A DNA stretch of 15,366 nt from JBLHUT01 sp047629975 (GCA_047629975.1 JBLHUT010000048.1:1-15366), one strand, 5' to 3'; numbered from the stretch's first letter, positions 7,496 to 13,994 are shown. Made by a program: numbers and translations. Notes: generated by a model from the sequence alone, not told the origin.

Positions 7496-7827
7496 CGCGG
7501 GTGATCCAACGCATTCAGTGCCGGCGAAGCCGCAATCATCCAGCCCTGAAAAACCTGCGCCTGCTGTGACCCCGCATCGAAGATCGAGAGATAGGCGTAA
7601 GCGTTGGAGGACGGGTCCGCCGTTGGATAACGACACTCTCCCAAAGTTACCTGAAGCCGACCGAACTGTTGCATCTCGCCTGCCGCAAGAGTGATATCGA
7701 CCAAGGCGCCGGTGACGCGATCCAACCCGCGAAGCGTCGCCCCCTGCGCGGACGTCACATTTTCCTGCGAAATAGCCAGGGATGACCACAGGACAAGCGC
7801 CAGCGTTAACAGGGTTGCACGGATCAT
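7459..7827 (-). CDS. Secreted DUF2155 domain protein
   Basis: This small 122-residue protein of unknown function belongs to the DUF2155 family, common in alphaproteobacteria. Residues 1-20 look like a Sec signal peptide (MIRATLLTLALVLWSSLAIS) with likely cleavage before QEN, so the mature protein should be periplasmic. The domain includes GLDRVTGALVDITL, QFGRLQVTLGECRYP, YAYLSIFD and VFQGWMIAASPALNALDHPRYDIWVLRC. Cys65 and Cys119 are the only cysteines and could form a disulfide. The ATG overlaps the stop of the upstream MlaD-like gene (ATGA), so it is the coupled last gene of the operon. Its 3' end overlaps the end of aat on the other strand. Function is not known; a role at the envelope is inferred from the signal peptide and the MlaD neighbour. 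Confidence 0.88.
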   Translation of the reverse strand: MIRATLLTLALVLWSSLAISQENVTSAQGATLRGLDRVTGALVDITLAAGEMQQFGRLQVTLGECRYPTADPSSNAYAYLSIFDAGSQQAQVFQGWMIAASPALNALDHPRYDIWVLRCNMA

Positions 7828-8276
7828 TGGGCCGTGCCGGTCACAAATTTGGACAAAAGCCCAATAAGGCTGACCGCCCCCTGCGTGTCTTCGATCTGAC
7901 CACCGTCTTCGAGCGTGAAAGGCGACCCACCGGGAATAATCTCGACAAATGTACCGCCCAGCAACCCTTCGGACGAAATTGCTACGCTGCTGTCATCCGG
8001 CAACTCAACCGTGTTCTCCAGCATAAAACCGACATCGGCCCGAAAGGTCTGAGCGTTCAGGACCAGATCGGAAACAGACCCGATCTTGACCCCTGCCAGC
8101 CTGACATCCGTACCCACAGAAATCCCCTCAGCCGAACGAAAGCTCGCGTTCAACTGATAGCTATCAGATGCGGTACCGTTCGTCAGTCCGGTAACACGAC
8201 CTGCAAAAACAAGAAATCCGATGGCAACGGCAAGGACGACCCCACCAACAATCACCTCTGCTGTGTTTTCGGCCAT
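7824..8276 (-). CDS. MlaD/MCE-family outer membrane lipid asymmetry protein
   Basis: The 150-residue protein has one N-terminal membrane helix (about 8-26, VIVGGVVLAVAIGFLVFAG) and a periplasmic MCE domain with FRSAEGISVGTDVRLAGVKIGSV and SSEGLLGGTFVEIIPGG. The last 20 residues (DTQGAVSLIGLLSKFVTG) match the DTKSAMVLEDLIGQFL tail of E. coli MlaD. It should form hexameric rings that move phospholipids between the membranes together with MlaE and MlaF. Those partners are not in this window, so they must be encoded elsewhere. The ATG at 8276 shares its A with the stop of the upstream NDUFA12 gene (TAATG). An upstream GTG at 8291 would add five residues but fits the family less well. Confidence 0.92.
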   Translation of the reverse strand: MAENTAEVIVGGVVLAVAIGFLVFAGRVTGLTNGTASDSYQLNASFRSAEGISVGTDVRLAGVKIGSVSDLVLNAQTFRADVGFMLENTVELPDDSSVAISSEGLLGGTFVEIIPGGSPFTLEDGGQIEDTQGAVSLIGLLSKFVTGTAQ

Positions 8277-8659
8277 TATTCGGGCGTCCACGCCTCGTAA
8301 TCCTGACGGTTCGCAGGTTTGTCCTGTCGCAAGGATCCTGCGGGGGCATAGGCCGCTGCAGTGCCGGTCTGATTCTCCTGATGCGGTTTTTCCCAGGCCT
8401 TATGCACCAGCGGCGCCCGTGTCGGAGGCTCGTCCCAGGTTCTATGCAGCCAACCATGCCAGTCAGGGTCAACGCGGCTTGCCTCATTCTCGCCGTTGAA
8501 GATAACCCAACGACGGCTGCGGTCTTTGGTTTCGTAAAAGATGTTTCCTTGGGCATCGTCACCGACACGCACACCGTTGCGATGCGTGAACCATTGGGTA
8601 CCCAATGTCTGGCCGTCCCACCAAGTAACCGCGCGCAAAAGTGTCTTCAAAATACCCAT
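8276..8659 (-). CDS. NADH:ubiquinone oxidoreductase accessory subunit NDUFA12 (B17.2-like)
   Basis: This 127-residue protein belongs to the NDUFA12 family, one of the supernumerary complex I subunits shared by alphaproteobacteria and mitochondria. It begins MGILKTLLRAVTWWDGQTLGTQWFTHRNG and contains the family core VGDDAQGNIFYETKDRSRRWVIFNGENEASRVDPDWHGWLHRTWDEPPT, followed by a less conserved C-terminal tail rich in Pro, Ala and Gln. It should bind the peripheral arm of complex I at the inner membrane and help its assembly. GGAGG is 5 bases before the ATG at 8659. A GTG at 8662 is too close to that site. It is separated from the other complex I genes and overlaps the MlaD-like gene by one base. 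Confidence 0.93.
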   Translation of the reverse strand: MGILKTLLRAVTWWDGQTLGTQWFTHRNGVRVGDDAQGNIFYETKDRSRRWVIFNGENEASRVDPDWHGWLHRTWDEPPTRAPLVHKAWEKPHQENQTGTAAAYAPAGSLRQDKPANRQDYEAWTPE

Positions 8660-8717
8660 CACGACCTCCGAAGGTTATAAAATTTGTATGACCCAATCGT
8701 GCGCCAAGGTCCAGCGA

Positions 8718-8766
8718 CAAGGCAGCGCAGCACGCGGCTGCCTTGCGGCCTAAAGCGGCAGCCGCG
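8718..8766. repeat. Overlapping inverted repeats after the Rid gene: two mutually exclusive hairpins
   Basis: CAAGGCAGC (8718-8726) is the exact complement of GCTGCCTTG (8737-8745), giving a 9-bp stem with a 10-base loop. CGCGGCTGCC (8733-8742) is the exact complement of GGCAGCCGCG (8757-8766), giving a 10-bp stem with a 14-base loop. They share the middle segment, so only one can form at a time. The second stem spans the Rid-protein stop codon. No T tract follows on the minus strand, so neither is a classical intrinsic terminator. Confidence 0.7.
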
Positions 8767-9130
8767 CGGTCACTTCGATCTCGATCTTGTAAACCGGATC
8801 GATAAGACCGCATTCGATCATGGTTGCCGCGGGAGGGTTATCACCAAAGGCACCACGCAGCAGCGGAAAGCAGAGCGGAAAATCACGTCTGTCCGGCAGC
8901 ATGTAGGTCACGCGCACAACATCGCGAAACCCTGCTCCGGCTTGCTTGAGCGCAGCACCGACGTGCCCCAATGCCAGACTGCACTGATCCTCGACGGCGG
9001 CGGGCGCGATCATGGTTTCATGATCATTGCCCACGCAACCCGACACAAAAACCCACCCGTCCGGCGTGACGACAACACGACAGTACCCGACTTCCGGCTC
9101 GAATGCAGAGCCGGAAGAGATGCGGATCAC
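8750..9130 (-). CDS. Rid (YjgF/YER057c/UK114) family protein lacking the RidA arginine
   Basis: Typical RidA hydrolyses reactive enamine/imine intermediates from PLP enzymes. This 126-residue protein has the Rid fold signature: VFVSGCVGND (27-36), DQCSLALGHVGAALKQAGAGFRDVVRVTYMLPD (48-80) and NPPAATMIECGLIDPVYKIEIEVTA (98-122). The position of the catalytic Arg105 of E. coli RidA is Ala102 here, while the late Glu (Glu119) is kept. It is therefore likely in one of the Rid4-7 groups, which lack that arginine and have no settled activity. The start is a GTG at 9130, 4 bases after the clpX stop, so it is probably translated from the clpX message. The name RidA should not be transferred as a function. 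Confidence 0.9.
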   Translation of the reverse strand: MIRISSGSAFEPEVGYCRVVVTPDGWVFVSGCVGNDHETMIAPAAVEDQCSLALGHVGAALKQAGAGFRDVVRVTYMLPDRRDFPLCFPLLRGAFGDNPPAATMIECGLIDPVYKIEIEVTARLPL

Positions 9131-9134
9131 CGCC

Positions 9135-10406
9135 TTATCCCGCAGTAGCAGGCTCTGCTTTGCCGCTATCGGCGTGGATCATCAACGGCTGGGCGTCAGA
9201 GGTTACCGATTCTTCGTTCACAACAACCTCCTGGACCGAATCCAGCCCTGGCAGCTCAAACATCGTGTTCAACAGGATATCCTCCAATATCGATCGCAGG
9301 CCACGTGCGCCTGTCTTGCGTTCGATCGCACGCTTTGCAATTGCGCGCAGAGCATCATCTGTAAATGTGAGAGCCGTGTCCTCGATCTCGAAAAGACGCT
9401 GGTACTGCTTCACTAGCGCGTTTTTCGGCTGGGTCAAAATCGTCACCAAGGCGTCTTCATCCAGATCGGTCAGCGTCGCAAGAACAGGCAAGCGCCCCAC
9501 AAACTCCGGGATCAGACCAAACTTGAGCAAGTCTTCCGGCTCGAGTTCGGTGAACATATCGCCGACACTGCGCTCTTCGTCGTTTTTGACATCCGCACCG
9601 AAGCCGATCGCCGAACCCTTGCCACGTCTGGCAATAATTTTATCAAGCCCCGCAAAAGCACCACCGCAGATAAACAGGATATTCGTGGTATCGACCTGAA
9701 GAAATTCCTGTTGAGGGTGCTTGCGCCCCCCTTGAGGCGGAACAGACGCCACGGTCCCTTCCATAATCTTCAGCAGAGCCTGCTGGACACCCTCGCCGGA
9801 CACGTCACGCGTAATCGACGGATTATCCGATTTACGAGTGATCTTGTCGACTTCGTCGATGTAAACGATGCCGCGTTGTGCACGCTCGACATTATATTCG
9901 CTTGCCTGAAGCAGCTTGAGAATGATGTTTTCGACGTCTTCGCCAACGTACCCTGCTTCGGTAAGCGTGGTCGCGTCGGCCATGGTGAAAGGCACATCGA
10001 GAATACGGGCAAGAGTTTGGGCAAGCAGTGTCTTGCCGCAGCCCGTCGGACCGATCAGCATAATGTTGGATTTCGCCAACTCGATGTCACCGCCCGACTT
10101 TGCCGCGTGATTCAAACGTTTGTAGTGATTATGAACCGCAACGGACAGAACCCGCTTTGCGTGAACCTGACCGATTACATAATCATCAAGAACGTCACAG
10201 ATTTCCTTAGGCGTGGGCACACCTTCCGAACTTTTCAGGCCGGCAGTTTTGGTCTCTTCCCGAATGATATCCATACAAAGCTCAACACATTCATCGCAAA
10301 TGAAAACGGTTGGCCCCGCAATCAATTTGCGTACTTCATGCTGGCTTTTGCCGCAAAAAGAACAGTAAAGCGTGTTTTTGCTATCGCTGGTAGATTTCGT
10401 TGCCAT
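9135..10406 (-). CDS. clpX: ATP-dependent Clp protease ATP-binding subunit ClpX
   Basis: ClpX is the AAA+ unfoldase that recognises, unfolds and feeds proteins into ClpP. The 423-residue protein has the N-terminal zinc domain with Cys15, 18, 37 and 40, and Walker A GPTGCGKT (119-126). GYVGED (152-157) forms the pore loop and VYIDEVDK (181-188) is Walker B. RKH (228-230) forms a second pore loop, IGFG (267-270) is the ClpP-docking loop, and GARGLR (366-371) is sensor 2. All essential motifs are present and the length is normal. The ATG at 10406 has GAGG about 6 bases upstream; a GTG at 10409 is less likely. It lies 135 bases after clpP, and the gap contains a candidate promoter of its own. Confidence 0.98.
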   Translation of the reverse strand: MATKSTSDSKNTLYCSFCGKSQHEVRKLIAGPTVFICDECVELCMDIIREETKTAGLKSSEGVPTPKEICDVLDDYVIGQVHAKRVLSVAVHNHYKRLNHAAKSGGDIELAKSNIMLIGPTGCGKTLLAQTLARILDVPFTMADATTLTEAGYVGEDVENIILKLLQASEYNVERAQRGIVYIDEVDKITRKSDNPSITRDVSGEGVQQALLKIMEGTVASVPPQGGRKHPQQEFLQVDTTNILFICGGAFAGLDKIIARRGKGSAIGFGADVKNDEERSVGDMFTELEPEDLLKFGLIPEFVGRLPVLATLTDLDEDALVTILTQPKNALVKQYQRLFEIEDTALTFTDDALRAIAKRAIERKTGARGLRSILEDILLNTMFELPGLDSVQEVVVNEESVTSDAQPLMIHADSGKAEPATAG

Positions 10407-10468
10407 CACTTACCTCTAGGCCTACAGCCCTGATCTGTGGGGTTGCCCCCTTGTTCGCCCCGCCGCGT

Positions 10469-10480
10469 CGTAAGCTTACG
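10469..10480. repeat. 12-bp perfect palindrome between clpP and clpX
   Basis: CGTAAGCTTACG reads the same on both strands and overlaps the -10 position of the candidate clpX promoter. It could be a dimer-binding site or chance. Confidence 0.55.
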
Positions 10481-10501
10481 GCAGGCCTTGGTGAGGCACA
10501 A
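10473..10501 (-). promoter_or_regulatory. Candidate clpX promoter (TTGTGC-N17-TAAGCT)
   Basis: On the minus strand TTGTGC (10501-10496) is followed after exactly 17 bases by TAAGCT (10478-10473), about 65 bases before the clpX ATG. The same TAAGCT with 17-base spacing appears upstream of clpP. Each hexamer alone is a partial match, so the shared layout is the main support. Confidence 0.35.
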
Positions 10502-10521
10502 TCGCAAATTGGCACCTCACC
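10490..10521. repeat. Inverted repeat GGTGAGG / CCTCACC downstream of clpP
   Basis: GGTGAGG (10490-10496) and CCTCACC (10515-10521) can form a 7-bp stem with an 18-base loop just after the clpP stop. No T tract follows, so it may weaken read-through into clpX or protect an mRNA end rather than terminate transcription. The stem also overlaps the -35 of the candidate clpX promoter. Confidence 0.4.
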
Positions 10522-10544
10522 GGTCTGTTGTCGCCCTATAGCAA

Positions 10545-11177
10545 TCAGCTTTTCGCCTCGGGCTCGTCCTTGTCACGGTTCGCAACGATCTCGTCGATGA
10601 GACCCCATTCTTTGGCATCTTCGGCAGACATAAAGTTGTCACGCTCCAGCGCCGCTTCGACCTTTTTCAGCGTTTGCCCAGTGTGGGTGACATAAATTCC
10701 GTTCAACCGGTCCTTGAGTTTCTGGGTTTCTTGGGCGTGGATCATGATGTCCGTCGCCTGCCCCTGATACCCGCCGGACGGCTGGTGCACCATGATGCGG
10801 CTGTTGGGCAGCGAGAACCGCATGCCTTTTGCACCGGCAGTCAGAAGCAACGAACCCATGGATGCCGCCTGCCCGATCACCAATGTGCTGACCTTTGGCT
10901 TGATGTACTGCATCGTATCGTAGATCGACAACCCGCTGGTCACAACACCACCCGGAGAGTTGATATACATCGAGATTTCTTTTTTCGGATTCTCGGCCTC
11001 AAGATGCAAAAGCTGTGCCACAACCAGTTGGCTCATGCCGTCATGCACGGGACCATTTACAAAAATGATCCGCTCCTTGAGCAATCGCGAGAAAATGTCA
11101 TAGGCACGCTCGCCCCGGCTGGTCTGTTCAACAACCATCGGAACAAGGTTCATATAGGTCTCATAGGGGTCTTGCAT
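10545..11177 (-). CDS. clpP: ATP-dependent Clp protease proteolytic subunit ClpP
   Basis: ClpP is the serine peptidase that forms the double-heptamer chamber and degrades proteins delivered by ClpX or ClpA. The 210-residue protein has the catalytic triad Ser106 (GQAASMGS), His131 (IMVHQPSGG) and Asp180 (LERDNFMSAEDA). It also has YINSPGGVVTSGLSIYDTM (71-89) forming the oxyanion region, and the N-terminal loop with VPMVVEQTSRGERAYDI that is processed in many homologues. The ATG at 11177 has GAGG 8 bases upstream. It heads a co-directional series clpP-clpX-rid-NDUFA12. The length is normal and no residue is missing. Confidence 0.98.
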   Translation of the reverse strand: MQDPYETYMNLVPMVVEQTSRGERAYDIFSRLLKERIIFVNGPVHDGMSQLVVAQLLHLEAENPKKEISMYINSPGGVVTSGLSIYDTMQYIKPKVSTLVIGQAASMGSLLLTAGAKGMRFSLPNSRIMVHQPSGGYQGQATDIMIHAQETQKLKDRLNGIYVTHTGQTLKKVEAALERDNFMSAEDAKEWGLIDEIVANRDKDEPEAKS

Positions 11178-11457
11178 GGAGAATGCCTCAAGTAAGGGAG
11201 CGTTTCTGCGCCGTTTGTGTTCTCTAAAGCTTAGTCATGCCCATGGAGGGCCGCAAGGGCTCGCCCCCAGATCGCTTCCGTTTGACAAGTTTTCGTGAAG
11301 AAAGGATTGACGCAAACGGGCAAATCGCATGCAATCAAAGGCTGCGTTCGGAAACTACGCCCGACATCCCGCCGCAATGCGTGTGAACCCGCCCGACCCG
11401 CTTGAAGCCCGCCAGGATCGCCATAGGTTCTCACACAAGCCAGACAGCGAGTAAAAA
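11178..11457. other. Divergent intergenic region clpP / photolyase-like gene
   Basis: These 280 bases separate the starts of clpP and the FAD protein gene. No convincing gene is present. A clpP promoter candidate lies at 11228-11256. No clear promoter for the plus-strand gene was recognised; it has only a weak GCGAG ribosome site before its ATG. Confidence 0.5.
11228..11256 (-). promoter_or_regulatory. Candidate clpP promoter (TTGCGG-N17-TAAGCT)
   Basis: On the minus strand TTGCGG (11256-11251) is followed after 17 bases by TAAGCT (11233-11228), about 50 bases before the clpP ATG. The -10 hexamer is identical to that proposed for clpX. The CCCTTG surrounding the -35 also partly resembles a heat-shock sigma factor -35, but the matching -10 is weak. 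Confidence 0.35.
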
Positions 11458-12702
11458 ATGACCATTGCCCCTCCTCGAACGACAGCCGTCTTTGTGCCGA
11501 CCCGCGAAGCAGGTCTTGTGCGCCTGCGCGATTTCGCCCCGAAGGCCGGACGGGCCTATGCTTCGAACCGGAACTACGACCTCGGGGCGACAAACGTCAT
11601 GCACGTGTCGGGCCTGTCGCCCTACATCCGGCACCGGATGCTTGGCGAAGAAGAAATCCTGCAAGCCATCCTGACCCGCCATTCGCGTGGCAGCGCCGAA
11701 AAAGCCGTGCAGGAAATCTTTTGGCGGGCGTATTGGAAGGGCTGGCTGCAAATGCGACCCGGCATCTGGCAAGATTACCAACAGGGTGTTCAACGCGGGT
11801 TGAACCGTGTCCAGACAGAATCCGGCCTGCGCAAGGCGTGGGAAACCGCCTGCGCCGGAGAAACCTCGGTCGCGCCTTTCGACCATTGGGCACAAGAGCT
11901 GGTGCGCACGGGATATCTGCACAACCACGCCCGCATGTGGTTCGCGTCGATCTGGATCTTTACTTTGAACCTGCCTTGGGAACTCGGGGCGGATTTTTTC
12001 CTGCGCCATTTGCTTGACGGCGATCCGGCCAGCAATACGCTGGGATGGCGTTGGGTGGCGGGCATTCAAACCCCAGGAAAGACTTATCTTGCACGGCCCG
12101 ACAACATCGAGACCTACACAAAAGGACGGTTCCGCCGCCCTACCGGACTTGCCGTTCAGGCCCCCGCGATTGCCGCGCCATCCGCCCCGCAAGCCCAACC
12201 GCTCCCCCCTACCGAAACACACGAGCCCAAGACCGGATGCGGCGTCCTGATCACCGAAGAAGACCTGTCACCGGGATGGCTCTTGCCGCAAGGCATCAAG
12301 CCAGCCTCCGTTGCCGCCCTGACATCGACAAGCGCACGATCTCCCTTGATCGTCGCCCCGCAGGTGCATGAGTTCACAACAAAAAGCATGGAGGATTGTC
12401 TGACCCGCCACGCCGCGCGTCTGGGCCACGCCGCCGTCAGCACGACACAGACAAGCGACATCGTGGCATGGGCAAAAGACAAGGGCCTGACACAGGTCGT
12501 GACGTCCTTTGCACCTGTCGGCCCTGTCGCTGACCGGTTGTACGATCTGGACTCCGCACTTGGTAAAAACGGCACCGTCCTGATCCGGCTGATGCGACCC
12601 TATGATCGCGCCGCCTGGCCCCACGCAACACACGGGTTCTTCCGGTTCAGGGCCAAGATCCCTCTTTTGCTTGACCGGATAAGCGGCCTTGCACAAAGCT
12701 GA
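11458..12702 (+). CDS. Photolyase/cryptochrome-like FAD-binding protein, apparently with permuted domain order
   Basis: Residues about 25-232 match the helical FAD domain of photolyases: YASNRNYDLGATNVMHVSGLSPYIRH, EIFWRAYWKGW, FDHWAQELVRTGYLHNHARM, and LLDGDPASNTLGWRWVAG with TYLARPDNIETYTKGRF. Aligned to E. coli PhrB with a constant offset of 185, Asn193 equals Asn378, Trp197 equals Trp382 and Trp174 equals Trp359. The surface Trp306 has no clear equivalent. There is no antenna domain before it. After a Pro/Ala linker (about 233-255), residues 258-403 read like a photolyase Rossmann domain: GVLITEEDLSPGW, SDIVAWAKDKGLTQVVTSFAPVGPVADRL and WPHATHGFFRFRAKIP. The protein should bind FAD; repair or light sensing is unproven. 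The gene stands alone, divergent from clpP and convergent with phaR. Confidence 0.85.
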   Translation: MTIAPPRTTAVFVPTREAGLVRLRDFAPKAGRAYASNRNYDLGATNVMHVSGLSPYIRHRMLGEEEILQAILTRHSRGSAEKAVQEIFWRAYWKGWLQMRPGIWQDYQQGVQRGLNRVQTESGLRKAWETACAGETSVAPFDHWAQELVRTGYLHNHARMWFASIWIFTLNLPWELGADFFLRHLLDGDPASNTLGWRWVAGIQTPGKTYLARPDNIETYTKGRFRRPTGLAVQAPAIAAPSAPQAQPLPPTETHEPKTGCGVLITEEDLSPGWLLPQGIKPASVAALTSTSARSPLIVAPQVHEFTTKSMEDCLTRHAARLGHAAVSTTQTSDIVAWAKDKGLTQVVTSFAPVGPVADRLYDLDSALGKNGTVLIRLMRPYDRAAWPHATHGFFRFRAKIPLLLDRISGLAQS

Positions 12703-12738
12703 ACGAAGCATCGCGAAAAATGGCAAGACTTGTGGAAA

Positions 12739-12758
12739 AGGGGCGCGCATCCGCCCCT
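12739..12758 (-). terminator. Hairpin terminator of phaR
   Basis: AGGGGCG (12739-12745) pairs with CGCCCCT (12752-12758) over a 6-base loop. On the minus strand the stem is followed directly by TTTTCC, as expected for intrinsic termination of phaR transcripts. On the plus strand no T run follows, so its effect on the converging photolyase-like gene is uncertain. Confidence 0.65.
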
Positions 12759-12800
12759 CAACATGTCACTTAAAACGGACCAGTTATCGGGCCTTTGGCG

Positions 12801-13355
12801 TCACTTTTTCGATATTTTCGAGAGCTTGGCCTGTAAATCCGCAAGCTGGGTCTTTATTTCGTCCAACTCCTCGACGGGCTTGGCATCAGTGGCCTCGCCC
12901 TCGGGGGTTGGCCATGTCCCACCGATGCTACCGGTCATTGCCTTCATGAACATCTCTTGCTGGACGCGCATCGCCTCATAGCCGGGCATTGTCGCAAGAG
13001 GGTTCAACGCTCCGATATTCTTGATGACCTTTGACTGGCCATTCTGAAGCATGTCAAAGCTCATCGCCAGAAACTGTGGCACGACGCTTTGCGCCTGATT
13101 GGTGTAGGAGCGCACCAGATCTGTCAGAACATTCGTCGGCAACACGTTGTCACCACGGCTTTCATGCTCTGCAATAATCTGTAAAAGATACTGGCGCGTC
13201 AGATCGTCACCGGACTTCAGGTCAAGGATCTGCACTTCGCGCCCGTCGCGGATAAACCGCGCGATATCCTCCAGCGTGACGTAATCGCTTGTCTCGGTGT
13301 TGTACAAACGCCGGCTTGCGTAGCGCTTGATCAAAAGGGTTTTCGTCTCTGCCAC
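12801..13355 (-). CDS. phaR: Polyhydroxyalkanoate synthesis repressor PhaR
   Basis: PhaR binds both DNA and polyhydroxybutyrate granules. It represses phasin and related genes until granules draw it away from DNA. The 184-residue protein has the PHB accumulation regulator N-terminal domain (about 6-66: LLIKRYASRRLYNTETSDYV, LEDIARFIRDG, VQILDLKSGDDLTRQYLLQI) and the PHB_acc region (about 70-140: LPTNVLTDLVRSYTNQAQSVVPQFLAMSFDML). It ends in a charged coiled-coil tail with heptad leucines (ELDEIKTQLADLQAKLSKI). The start is a GTG at 13355, 7 bases after GGGAGG. A nearer ATG at 13359 is in another frame. A PhaR palindrome lies just upstream, pointing to autoregulation. Confidence 0.95.
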   Translation of the reverse strand: MAETKTLLIKRYASRRLYNTETSDYVTLEDIARFIRDGREVQILDLKSGDDLTRQYLLQIIAEHESRGDNVLPTNVLTDLVRSYTNQAQSVVPQFLAMSFDMLQNGQSKVIKNIGALNPLATMPGYEAMRVQQEMFMKAMTGSIGGTWPTPEGEATDAKPVEELDEIKTQLADLQAKLSKISKK

Positions 13356-13371
13356 CCATGGTCCTCCCGTG

Positions 13372-13382
13372 CTGCAGTGCAG
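13372..13382. promoter_or_regulatory. PhaR operator upstream of phaR (CTGCAGTGCAG)
   Basis: CTGC-AGT-GCAG matches the CTGC-N3-GCAG recognition pattern described for Rhodobacter sphaeroides PhaR. It ends 4 bases before the phaR ribosome site GGGAGG, so it lies in or near the phaR promoter or leader. Autorepression is inferred. Confidence 0.7.
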
Positions 13383-13463
13383 TAAACCCTAGGGCAGGAC
13401 CCGACGGATTGGAAGCGCTAACCCCGCCAAGCGGCCAAAACAGGGGCCCGCAAACAGAAAGGA

Positions 13464-13479
13464 CGGGCCTTTCGGCCCG
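13464..13479 (-). terminator. Intrinsic terminator downstream of the phasin gene
   Basis: On the minus strand CGGGCC and GGCCCG form a 6-bp stem closed by a GAAA tetraloop, followed by TCCTTTCTGTTT. Stem, GNRA loop and T-rich tract fit an intrinsic terminator. It stands about 70 bases after the phasin stop and before the phaR operator, so phaP and phaR are probably separate transcripts. Confidence 0.75.
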
Positions 13480-13547
13480 CCCGTTCTTGGCATGTCAGGG
13501 AAGGGAGGAGGAAACCCCGACACACGCACCTCGTTAAGAGGATTCTC

Positions 13548-13994
13548 TTACTTGGTTGCAGTGGCTTTCTTGGCCGCTGTTGTCGCTTCGGTTGTTGCCT
13601 TCTTGACAGCAGCCGACGCGTCTTCGGAGAAGTCCTTGCCAGCAGCCATCATCAGCTCGACAGTTTCCATCTGAACTTTCTTTGCAACTTCTGCAAAAGC
13701 AGCCATGTGCTCGGAAACCATTTCAGCCTGCGACGATGCGAAATCGGTCATCGCCTTGCTGTAATCGGTAGGCTCTTCTTTCACTTTCGTGATCTCGCCC
13801 ATTTTCGAAAGGGTCTCTTTCGTCCACTTGGAGGAAATCTCGGTCGACTTCTCGGCAGCCTCGAAAGCCACTTTCGACATTTTCTCGCCAAGTGCGGCGG
13901 ACGTCTTGAAAGCGTCCTGCATGGCAGATGCATCCATCGGGAACGACGCCATCATGTCTTGCATCATCTTGGTCACATCATTGCTCTTGGTCAT
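13548..13994 (-). CDS. phaP: Phasin, polyhydroxybutyrate granule surface protein
   Basis: Phasins coat PHB granules and control their size and number. The 148-residue protein is helical and rich in Met, Ala, Lys and Glu, without cysteine. Its core runs from NDVTKMMQDMMASFPMD through AFEAAEKSTEISSKWTKETLSKM to ASSQAEMVSEHMAAFAEVAKKVQMETVELM, typical of Phasin_2 proteins. The last 21 residues form a low-complexity Ala/Thr/Lys tail (AAVKKATTEATTAAKKATATK). GGAGAA lies about 5 bases before the ATG at 13994, so a longer start at 14012 is not needed. It follows phaC, has two PhaR operators upstream and a terminator downstream. Granule association is inferred from family and context. Confidence 0.92.
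   Translation of the reverse strand: MTKSNDVTKMMQDMMASFPMDASAMQDAFKTSAALGEKMSKVAFEAAEKSTEISSKWTKETLSKMGEITKVKEEPTDYSKAMTDFASSQAEMVSEHMAAFAEVAKKVQMETVELMMAAGKDFSEDASAAVKKATTEATTAAKKATATK

Noticed and set aside
8276..8291. Upstream GTG start for the MlaD-like gene
   Set aside because: The ATG at 8276 gives TAATG coupling and the usual short N-terminus before the membrane helix.
11228..11260. Heat-shock sigma factor promoter for clpP
   Set aside because: CCCTTG is suggestive, but no good -10 lies at the right distance, so it is listed only as a general promoter candidate.
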